DNA of 64,000 bases from JANQPA01 sp964548175 (GTDB taxonomy: Bacteria; Bacteroidota; Bacteroidia; Chitinophagales; Saprospiraceae): contig CAZJQS010000006.1 of NCBI GenBank assembly GCA_964548175.1, positions 71,706-135,705 of the forward strand. The letters run 5' to 3'. Numbering within the stretch: the stretch's first letter is position 1; the number at the start of each line of letters is the position of its first letter. This document shows, in pieces, positions 1-7,177 of the stretch. The notes below the pieces were generated by a model, which worked only from the letters and a program-made list of their open reading frames with translations, had not been told where the DNA came from and made no database searches. The position numbers were made by a program, and so were the translations under genes.

Positions 1-2
1 CT

Positions 3-710
3 AATGCTCATCCTATTTCTGAGGAGAACAGATACCGCGTGGGTTCTTATAACGAGTACCGCATCAGCGAAACAGTTGAAAACCTGCTTCGTTCTTACAA
101 TGACCCACGCCTGGAGTTCTGGGCTGACCCTACTGCAAATTCCGTTACTCAGGGTAACCCCGTCATCGCAGGTATGCAGAACGGGATTGTAGATGGTCCG
201 GCTTATGAATATAAGGGGGGAGACGCCTTTTTGTCGAAATTCAGCATCGACTTCTTTCACTTTTCTCCTAATGCCAACGAAGGTCGTCTGATGATTTACT
301 CCGAAGTGGCTTTCATCCTTGCCGAAGCGGCTCAGAGGGGGTGGATCAGCGCCAATGCTCAGGAGGAATATGAAAAAGGCATCCAGGCTAATTTCGAATA
401 CTGGGGCATTGACATGCCGGCCGATTATCTGACTCGTGCAAATGTCGCTTATGACGGCCAGCAGGAAACCATCAGCAATCAAAAATACCTGGCCTTGTTC
501 TATACCGACTTCCAGGGTTTCATCGAATTCAAGCGCACCGGTTTTCCAAGCACCATCACACCTGGTCCGGACGCCTTTTATTCGACTTACCCAAGTCGTT
601 TTGAATATCCTTCCAAGGAAGGAGCGCTGAACGCCGAGAGCCGTAATGTTGCGATCAACCGCCAGGGGCCGGATGAAATCACCACCCCTGTTTGGTGGGA
701 AAATAAATAA
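3..710 (+). CDS. SusD/RagB-like outer-membrane lipoprotein, C-terminal part
   Basis: The reading frame is open back to the window edge, so only the last 235 codons of a gene that begins upstream are seen. The visible part matches the C-terminal half of the SusD-like family (PF12771 type): a helix with FILAEAAQRGWI, a following EEYEKGIQANFEYWG segment, and the hallmark NQKYLALFYTDFQGFIEFKR block before the C-terminus. SusD proteins are lipoproteins on the outer surface that cap a SusC TonB-dependent transporter and bind glycan or peptide nutrients. The partner SusC gene and the lipobox would lie left of the window. The ligand cannot be told from this part. Confidence 0.88.
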   Translation, partial: NAHPISEENRYRVGSYNEYRISETVENLLRSYNDPRLEFWADPTANSVTQGNPVIAGMQNGIVDGPAYEYKGGDAFLSKFSIDFFHFSPNANEGRLMIYSEVAFILAEAAQRGWISANAQEEYEKGIQANFEYWGIDMPADYLTRANVAYDGQQETISNQKYLALFYTDFQGFIEFKRTGFPSTITPGPDAFYSTYPSRFEYPSKEGALNAESRNVAINRQGPDEITTPVWWENK

Positions 711-721
711 CCTGGCTTTTT

Positions 722-919
722 GGATTGTTTAAAAAGCCAGCTACTCTTCCCGCCTGACAGCCGATAGGTTTGCTCGACTTAAATGATGCTATTTTTTGAG
801 TGTTTTGCCGGAGAAAATCACAGATTTTCTTGGGCAAAACACTTAAAAAAGAATTTCATTAGCTGCGCAAACCTGCCGGCCGTCAGCGGGAAGAGTACAA
901 AGACTTTTTACACAACCCC
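722..919. repeat. Dispersed palindromic element, family 1, full copy
   Basis: This is an imperfect palindrome of about 200 bp. It opens with a GGATTGTTTAAAAAGCC end and closes with GACTTTTTACACAACCCC. The centre is a strong hairpin with arms GTGTTTTGCC and GGCAAAACAC around GAGAAAATC/GATTTTCTT. Inner arms carry CTCTTCCCGCCTGAC and GTCAGCGGGAAGAG. Related copies lie near 12.5, 26.6, 37.0 and 54.9 kb, with end fragments near 3.0 and 63.7 kb. It lies between two convergent genes and abuts the stop codon of the minus-strand gene, so it may also end transcripts. Confidence 0.8.
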
Positions 920-2892
920 TACCTCACCAAAGTGACCTCTCCTTTCAGTACCTCCGTTTCTCCATTCCTGTTGACTACCTTAGCCAGCCAGACATAAACA
1001 CCGGAAGGCGCATCGCGGCGGCCGAATTGCCCGTCCCAGCTGTAAGACGGATCATTCGTCACCCCCTCCCTTAGTTCAAAGACCTTCCCTCCCCAGCGAT
1101 TGAAAATTTGAAAGGAGGCTATCGGGTAGTCCAGCCGCCCATAGAGCAGGAACCGGTCGTTGATCCCATCGCCGTCAGGACTGAAAGCCGTAGGCGTGTA
1201 CAGCGAAAATTCTTTGACCTTGATGCGCAACAGATCGGTTGCCTTGCATCCCAGGTCGTTAGCCACCGTAATGCGATAGTCGGTGTCTTCTTGGGGACGT
1301 ATGGTAGTGACCTCACAGGTTTTACAGCTCATAAAGTCGGGGCTGGAAGCTTCCCAAAAGTAAAAATTGACCGGGGCATCGGAACTTACCCTGGGAAACA
1401 GCTCGACTTGCTCCCCTCTTTCAATGGTTCGTTCTTTTCCCAGCTCGACCGATAATTTTTCCTGCCGGACAAAGACCCGGCCTTCCGCTGTATTGCAGCC
1501 GGTCGATACCGTAACGGAATAATAACCCGGCCGGTTGACAGTAATCGTTGAAGTGCTTTCGCCCGTACTCCAGGAATAGGTCTCCGCCTCAGGAATACCG
1601 GGGTCCAACTCCACCGTGTCACCAGGGCAGAGAATGACCTGATCCTGCGCAAAATCAACCTCCAATTGATTTATTCGGAAAATAGTCGGATCGTCAGCTT
1701 TATCCGTTTCGGGATCGTCGGAGCCTATTCGTTCTTTTTCCGTTAAGGAATGTAACAGGATACCGTCCAAATAGGCCCGGTTTCGAACAATTTGCCGCAC
1801 GACATTTTTTTCAATATCCAGTTTAAGGGAAAATTGATGAATGCCTACCGGCAGATCAATGTTCTCAATACGTAAAATATTGGGTTGAAGCCCCGGGACT
1901 ACCGTACCTTTAAATGGCAATTCCGAGAGGTGAACGATGCGCGAACCTCTGGGAAAGGTGTCGGTAAAAACAACGTCCGACTGAACTTTGTCCGTTCGGT
2001 TCACCAATGTGAACTCGAATTGCAGAACAGTACAGGGAAATGCTCTTCGGTGAGACACCTTGTTCCACAACTCTACTTTGAACGGACAGGAACAGCCATC
2101 CTGATTTCTTTCAAAATCCAGCTTCTGGATTTGCCTTACAGAGCCGTCTTCCACGTTAAAATGGTATAAATTTCGATTCGAAAAAAACTCATCTTCCGAT
2201 CCTATGCCGAATAACCTGCCGAAAGCATCAAAAAAGAGCGTGGGGACGTTTCCTTTCATTACATCAGTAACCGGAAAAGTAGTGTTATCGATCCGTAGGT
2301 TGTCAATATCGATGGTGATCAGCCTTCCTTCTGAATGCTCAAAGCCAAATAGTTTGTTCGAAGTCGGATGGAAAGCAATGTCCGCACAATAAACCTTTTC
2401 GGCACCGTTGGCTTTGACGAGCGGTAAAATGGAAGTGTTGTAACCGGGCGATTCGAGGTCCACCAGGGCGATCAGATTGTTGTCTTCTTCAGGGCTGAAA
2501 CCCAAAAGCACCAAAAAACGTCCGTCCGGAGAAATATCACCGGAGACAAAAAGCAGGGAACCGGGCAGCGGAAGCTCCGCCAGTCGTTCCAGGCGGTAGT
2601 CGGCATCGATGCGGCAAAGTACATAAGGTTGCTCCAGCAAAATGCCGTAGATCAGATTGTCAGACGTCCTGTAAGCAATCCCGTTTATTTTGGCCGAATT
2701 AAAAAACTGCAAATCGATGAAAGCGGCTTCTTCTGTTTGCTGATCAATAAGGATCTCTTGAAAAGTAGAGCCCCCTTGTTCCTCCAGCACCCTGAATATT
2801 CGTCCATTACAATCAAAAGGCTTTTGAGCTATCCCTGCAAAAAGGCAAAACAAACCCCATGCAGCCAACATACATTTGCGGCAGTAGTACAT
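919..2892 (-). CDS. Secreted protein with beta-propeller, Ig-like domains and CHU_C type IX sorting domain
   Basis: This is a 657-residue surface protein. Residues 1-22 form a signal peptide ending at GIAQ. About 25-260 resemble a DUF6923-type propeller (repeated DGRFLVLLGFS, KLFGFEHSEGRL and RLFGIGSED blades). About 265-400 look like a DUF11-type beta domain. Two Ig-like domains follow at about 415-565, the first with the TYSWSTGESTSTITV motif typical of Bacteroidota adhesins. The last 90 residues are the gliding-motility CHU_C domain (TPTAFSPDGDGINDRF, IFNRWGGKVFE, SWDG, PSGVYVW), which acts as a type B signal for type IX secretion and surface attachment. It is probably an adhesin or matrix protein. 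The ligand is unknown. The gene stands alone, facing away from the phosphoesterase gene to its right. Confidence 0.88.
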   Translation of the reverse strand: MYYCRKCMLAAWGLFCLFAGIAQKPFDCNGRIFRVLEEQGGSTFQEILIDQQTEEAAFIDLQFFNSAKINGIAYRTSDNLIYGILLEQPYVLCRIDADYRLERLAELPLPGSLLFVSGDISPDGRFLVLLGFSPEEDNNLIALVDLESPGYNTSILPLVKANGAEKVYCADIAFHPTSNKLFGFEHSEGRLITIDIDNLRIDNTTFPVTDVMKGNVPTLFFDAFGRLFGIGSEDEFFSNRNLYHFNVEDGSVRQIQKLDFERNQDGCSCPFKVELWNKVSHRRAFPCTVLQFEFTLVNRTDKVQSDVVFTDTFPRGSRIVHLSELPFKGTVVPGLQPNILRIENIDLPVGIHQFSLKLDIEKNVVRQIVRNRAYLDGILLHSLTEKERIGSDDPETDKADDPTIFRINQLEVDFAQDQVILCPGDTVELDPGIPEAETYSWSTGESTSTITVNRPGYYSVTVSTGCNTAEGRVFVRQEKLSVELGKERTIERGEQVELFPRVSSDAPVNFYFWEASSPDFMSCKTCEVTTIRPQEDTDYRITVANDLGCKATDLLRIKVKEFSLYTPTAFSPDGDGINDRFLLYGRLDYPIASFQIFNRWGGKVFELREGVTNDPSYSWDGQFGRRDAPSGVYVWLAKVVNRNGETEVLKGEVTLVR

Positions 2893-3021
2893 TTTTTTCC
2901 AGTCTTGAATATTTTTTGAATATGAAGAAAAAAAATATTGCTCAATCTTGAATAAGAGGGGTTTTCATGTTAATTTAATGTTAATTCATGAAAAAACCAA
3001 CTCCAGCATTAGATTTAAAAT

Positions 3022-3040
3022 GAGGTTGTGTAAAAAGCCC
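3022..3040. repeat. End fragment of family 1 element
   Basis: GAGGTTGTGTAAAAAGCCC matches the outer end of the family 1 palindromic element at 17 of the first 18 or so positions. No partner end is seen nearby, so this is probably a decayed remnant. It lies in the divergent gap between two secreted-protein genes. Confidence 0.45.
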
Positions 3041-3152
3041 GGTTATTCAGCTGCTTAACAATTACTTGAACATTATTTAATCTGCCGGACCGGCGTTACT
3101 CTTGCACCATTTACTATTTTTAGAACAATTAATGGTCTAAAATCACCGATCC

Positions 3153-5018
3153 ATGCAAGTAAAATTCCCTCCAATTGTCTTTTTGTTGACCTTACTTTTT
3201 TCGGTCGCTGCTTCAGGTCAGTCTGAACCAGTCGGCTCCTGGTTTTTTCATCCGGATTACCGGCTTTCGGGGCGGGCGGCTAATTATCCAGGGCCCAGGA
3301 TAGCAGGGCCTGAGTCCGCCTTCGGCTCATTCGGCACACTTGGTTACCCTTTTTTATTGAAGGGCGAAGAGCCTACACAGCGGATCGTTAATTTTTTTCC
3401 TGCGGATCAAATTCCAGGCGAGGCCTTTTCGGTGGAATGGTGGATGGTAAACCATGTCAACCAGCCGGTAGGAGCACTGGCAACGGTTAAGAGCAAAAAT
3501 GTCGATCAGCCGCCGTTTTGGCTTTTAGGAGTTTATGAAAGGGATCTGGTGTTTAGTTTGGCTAAACAAGATAATCCTTTTCCTTCCATGCTGGAAGTGC
3601 CGCTCGACAGAGGTTGGAAGCGGTATTGGGGACATGTAGTGGCCACTTTTGACGGGCAAACGGCAAAATTGTATTTTAACGGAGCATTACAAGCTTCCAT
3701 GAGCGTGGCCTCAGCAGCTCCAATGCCTGATAACGCAGAACTAGAAGTGGCGGCCTATATGAAAAATGAACCTTATATGGAAATCGGTAACCTGATCCGC
3801 CAAATGCGCCTTTATGATCGCGCGATTACCGAGACAGACATCCAGGAAAATTATAAAATATACCGCGAACAAGTTGAGCAGGGGGTGCTTTTTCCAGGGC
3901 TATTTCACTTTTCAGCAGGCCCTTATCTGCATTATGTGACTCCTAACTCCATTAATATCACCTGGGAAACGGACCGCAGGGTGGCCAGAGCAATCGTCCA
4001 GTACGGAGAAGAATTGCCTTTTTCCGCCGAAAAAATAATCGAAAAAGTCGCTGATCCCGAAATTGAGGATTCCCTTTTTATCGAAACCATTACCTTGGAC
4101 AACCTTCAACCGAATACGCCTTATTTTTATCAGGTGGTGCTAACGGATGACCGGGGAGAAACCATAGAAAGCGGAGTATTGACCTTCGCAACAGCTCCTT
4201 CTGATGATCCGCCTTTTTCTTTCGCTATTATTGGGGACACCGAGGCCCGCCCTCACGTCAATTTTCAAGTGTCTAAACTCATTTGGGATGAGCGGCCCAA
4301 TTTTATCCTAAACCTCGGTGATCTAACCGATGGGGGCAAAGAACACCACAAATTCGAGTGGAACTATGAGTATTTTACCGGAATGACAGCCCTGAACAGT
4401 CGCATCCCGGTATTTCCCGTAGCGGGGAACGGGGAAGGCGACTTGTTCTGGTACAAGCGATACCACAAATTACCTGACCCGGAAGGGTATTATTCGTTCA
4501 AATATGGCAATGCCGAGTTTTTTATGCTCGACAGCAACCAGAAAGACGCTTTTGCTCCGGGAGGCGAACAGTATGCCTGGCTGGAAGAACAACTGAAAAA
4601 GTCCACGGCGAAATGGAAGTTTGTCGCGCATCATCATGCGCCTTACTCTTCAGACGAAGACGATTACGGCAACAGCTGGGAGGGGAAATCCGCATTCGGC
4701 GATTTGAAGGTCCGACAGATCGTGCCGCTGTATGAAAAGTATGGGGTGGATATTGTCTTTTTCGGCCATTTACATACCTATCAACGAACGTTGCCTATCC
4801 TGGAAAATGTGGTAGATAAGAAAAACGGCGTCATCTATTTACAAGGCGGCGGAGGCGGAGGCAACCTGGAGGATTTTGCCCCCACAAGGTCCTGGTTTTC
4901 GGCTAAAACTTACCGTGGTCATCACTATTTTACCGTGAGCATAGAAGGGGAGGAGTTGCACTTGAAAATGTATGATAGTGAAGGAGGGATGAAGGATTTT
5001 ATGTCTATCCAAAAATAG
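3153..5018 (+). CDS. Secreted LamG / purple-acid-phosphatase-type metallophosphoesterase
   Basis: This is a 621-residue exported enzyme. Residues 1-22 are a signal peptide ending ASGQ. About 50-240 form a LamG/concanavalin-like fold (FSVEWWMVNH, VVATFDGQTAKLYFNG, IRQMRLYDRAITETDI). About 255-345 are a fibronectin-like N-terminal domain as in purple acid phosphatases (HYVTPNSINITWET). The metallophosphatase core follows with GDTEA (361), GDLTD (389), HHHAPYSS (493) and GHLHTYQRT (538). The usual GNHE block reads GNGEGD at 425, so the histidine normally next to the metal-binding Asn is absent. The protein probably acts on phosphate esters outside the cytoplasm. Its substrate is unknown and activity is uncertain given the changed motif. 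Confidence 0.85.
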   Translation: MQVKFPPIVFLLTLLFSVAASGQSEPVGSWFFHPDYRLSGRAANYPGPRIAGPESAFGSFGTLGYPFLLKGEEPTQRIVNFFPADQIPGEAFSVEWWMVNHVNQPVGALATVKSKNVDQPPFWLLGVYERDLVFSLAKQDNPFPSMLEVPLDRGWKRYWGHVVATFDGQTAKLYFNGALQASMSVASAAPMPDNAELEVAAYMKNEPYMEIGNLIRQMRLYDRAITETDIQENYKIYREQVEQGVLFPGLFHFSAGPYLHYVTPNSINITWETDRRVARAIVQYGEELPFSAEKIIEKVADPEIEDSLFIETITLDNLQPNTPYFYQVVLTDDRGETIESGVLTFATAPSDDPPFSFAIIGDTEARPHVNFQVSKLIWDERPNFILNLGDLTDGGKEHHKFEWNYEYFTGMTALNSRIPVFPVAGNGEGDLFWYKRYHKLPDPEGYYSFKYGNAEFFMLDSNQKDAFAPGGEQYAWLEEQLKKSTAKWKFVAHHHAPYSSDEDDYGNSWEGKSAFGDLKVRQIVPLYEKYGVDIVFFGHLHTYQRTLPILENVVDKKNGVIYLQGGGGGGNLEDFAPTRSWFSAKTYRGHHYFTVSIEGEELHLKMYDSEGGMKDFMSIQK

Positions 5019-5032
5019 CCATGTGATTTCAG

Positions 5033-5145
5033 TATTAGGTAGAAAGAAATACAAACTTAAAAGGTGTCTATTTGTCCATTTCAGGCAGAAATCTTTCTAC
5101 CATTTACCATCTACACCTAAGTTGCATCGGCAGCTTAGGTTACTT
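5033..5145. repeat. Dispersed element family 2, copy A
   Basis: The segment runs from TATTAGGTAGAAAGAAATACAA through ATTTGTCCATTTCAGGCAGA to CACCTAAGTTGCATCGGCAG and CTTAGGTTACTT. Most of it recurs almost unchanged near 63.5 kb and its left half recurs near 34.2 kb. The right end is itself a small hairpin (CTAAG TTGC / GCAG CTTAG). It lies between two same-direction genes and carries no reading frame of note. Confidence 0.8.
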
Positions 5146-5171
5146 ATTTGACCATTAAACTTTTGTAAAAA

Positions 5172-5975
5172 ATGATATCTCCTGTTAAAAAATACATGAC
5201 CTGTCTGTTTCAACTGCTGCCTCTGCTGCTCTTCAGCCAGGCTGCGCCACTTCCGAATGCTCATGCCCATAACGACTATGAACACGAGCGTCCATTGCTG
5301 GATGCCCTGGACCAGGGGTTTACCAGTATTGAGGTAGACGTTCATTTGATAGATGGGCAATTATTTGTTTATCATGACCATCCGGAATCGACGGCTCCGG
5401 AGCGGACTTTGGAAAACCTTTACCTTGCGCCCCTCTCTAAAAGGATCGAACAGCATAACGGTAGGGTTTATCCAGCTTACGAGGGGCAATTTTTTCTGAT
5501 GATCGACTTTAAAACGGAGGCGCCGTCAACTTATACTGTATTAAAACCTCTGCTGAAGAAATATAAAAAATATCTGTCGTTCTCTAAAGGCGATCGGCTG
5601 ACCCAAAAGGCTGTGACCATCTTTCTGTCGGGGAATCGCCCGGTGGAGATGGTTTTAGCGGAAAAAAAGCGCTGGGTAGGCATCGACGGCCGTCCCGCTG
5701 ATTTAGGAAAAGGATATTCAGCAGCCTTCATGCCGGTAGTGAGTGATCATTACAGGAATCATTTGCAGTGGAGAGGTTATGAAGACATTACAGCCAAAGA
5801 ATTGGCACACCTGCGCGAACTGGTCAGGCGCACCCATACAGAAGGTAAGAAACTGCGCCTTTGGGCCAGCCCGGAGAATGAGGAAGTATGGGAAGTTTTG
5901 CTTGAGGAAGGTGTGGATTTGATCAATACGGATCAATTGAAAGAACTGAGGTCGTTTTTAACTGAAGAGGATTAA
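5172..5975 (+). CDS. PI-PLC/GDPD-like phosphodiesterase, exported
   Basis: This is a 267-residue protein of the phosphatidylinositol-specific phospholipase C / glycerophosphodiester phosphodiesterase superfamily. A short signal peptide (1-24) precedes the active-site segments HAHNDYEH (31-38), IEVDVHL (53-59) and YHDHPE (67-72), which supply the paired histidines and acidic metal ligands of the TIM-barrel fold. FLMIDFKTEA near 107 and LRLWASPENEEVW near 229 fit later strands. It likely cleaves a phospholipid or glycerophosphodiester in the periplasm or outside the cell. It follows the phosphoesterase gene in the same direction, but a 150-bp gap holding a repeat argues against a tight operon. 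Confidence 0.82.
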   Translation: MISPVKKYMTCLFQLLPLLLFSQAAPLPNAHAHNDYEHERPLLDALDQGFTSIEVDVHLIDGQLFVYHDHPESTAPERTLENLYLAPLSKRIEQHNGRVYPAYEGQFFLMIDFKTEAPSTYTVLKPLLKKYKKYLSFSKGDRLTQKAVTIFLSGNRPVEMVLAEKKRWVGIDGRPADLGKGYSAAFMPVVSDHYRNHLQWRGYEDITAKELAHLRELVRRTHTEGKKLRLWASPENEEVWEVLLEEGVDLINTDQLKELRSFLTEED

Positions 5976-6295
5976 GATCACAATTTGGCCGTATCCGCCT
6001 AATGATGCGGCTATTGATCATGAAAATGGTCATTCCAGGCCAACCCAGGCCTGCTACTATAAAAGTAGGTTGGCATCTCCTGAAAACTACTTTGTTTGGC
6101 GGCGGAAGCCTGGAAATCGACTTTTATACAGCTTCTCTTGCTTTTTTCTTAATATTCTCTTAAAATTGACTGATTATTCAATTAAATTAAATATTAAATA
6201 ATTTCAAATTCACGTTTAGTTTACAATAGAGATAGATATTACATTTGTTATAGTCTGACCATTACTCAATTATAAAACCACGGGCTAAAGATTTT
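5976..6295. other. Gene-free stretch before the LpxH-like gene
   Basis: AT-rich from about 6120 onward, as expected of a promoter region. A CCAACC...GGTTGG inverted pair with a CTACT/AGTAG core lies near 6045-6077. A -7-like box is listed separately. No open frame over 40 codons looks coding. Confidence 0.5.
6240..6247 (+). promoter_or_regulatory. Candidate Bacteroidota -7 box (TACATTTG)
   Basis: TACATTTG fits the TAnnTTTG -7 consensus of the phylum. TTTAG about 21 bases upstream is a weak match to the -33 TTTG. The downstream ATG is 49 bases away, in an AT-rich stretch. Confidence 0.5.
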
Positions 6296-7177
6296 ATGAA
6301 AAGGGAGTTAGATATTGTGATCCTATCGGATACACACCTGGGAACGTATGGATGCCACGCAAAGGAATTGTTGAATTACTTAAAGAGCATTGAGGTAAAA
6401 ACACTTATCCTGAACGGCGATTTTATAGACATCTGGCAATTTCGAAAACGCTATTTTCCCAAAGAGCATATGCAGGTCATCCATCGCATCCTAAAGATGG
6501 CGGCTAACGGGACCAAGGTTTATTACATTACGGGTAATCACGATGACGCATTGCGCCGTTATACTGATTTTTCCTCCGGAAACATTCATCTCAGAGATAA
6601 ATTGATCCTTCAATTGCGTGGAAAGTCCTACTGGATCTTTCACGGTGATATTTTTGACCTATTTATCAAATATTCTCCAACCATTTCCAAACTGGGGGGG
6701 AAGGGATATGACTATCTGATCCTGCTCAACCGGCTTATCAACAAGGTCCGGGTCTTTACTGGTCGTCCCAGGATGTCTTTTGCCAAAAAAGTCAAGAACA
6801 GCGTCAAAAGGGCGGTTAAGTTCATCAGTGATTTTGAAGACACCGCCATTCGCCTGGCCGCTGAGCAAGGCTATGATTATGTGATCTGCGGCCACATCCA
6901 TCGGCCGCAAATGCGTACGGCAGAAATAGGAGATAAAAAAGTAACCTACCTGAACTCAGGTGACTGGGTGGAAAACCTAACCGCGCTGGAATATCAATGG
7001 GGACGCTGGTCCATTTATGAGTACGACGAAATGGACTACGATTATGTTAATCCGCGACTTTATGTCAAAGAAGTTTTGGAAGAAGAGGAGGATGGTATGG
7101 AAAACGGTATTCGCCCGGAAGATATATTCGAGCAGATCGTCCGGGCGAAAGGCAGCAGAAATGAGAACATCCTCTAG
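6296..7177 (+). CDS. UDP-2,3-diacylglucosamine diphosphatase-like metallophosphoesterase (LpxH family)
   Basis: This is a 293-residue cytoplasmic or membrane-associated calcineurin-like phosphoesterase. All metal-site blocks are present: SDTHLG (11), GDFIDIW (41), GNHD (80), FHGD (114) and GHIH (199). The DFIDIW block and the GRPRMSFAKKVKNSVKRAVK basic helix region match the LpxH/YbbF branch, which hydrolyses UDP-2,3-diacylglucosamine to lipid X in lipid A synthesis. Several LpxH-like paralogues occur in Bacteroidota, so the exact substrate is not certain. The stop codon overlaps that of the convergent GH57 gene: a single CTAG serves as TAG on both strands. Confidence 0.8.
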   Translation: MKRELDIVILSDTHLGTYGCHAKELLNYLKSIEVKTLILNGDFIDIWQFRKRYFPKEHMQVIHRILKMAANGTKVYYITGNHDDALRRYTDFSSGNIHLRDKLILQLRGKSYWIFHGDIFDLFIKYSPTISKLGGKGYDYLILLNRLINKVRVFTGRPRMSFAKKVKNSVKRAVKFISDFEDTAIRLAAEQGYDYVICGHIHRPQMRTAEIGDKKVTYLNSGDWVENLTALEYQWGRWSIYEYDEMDYDYVNPRLYVKEVLEEEEDGMENGIRPEDIFEQIVRAKGSRNENIL

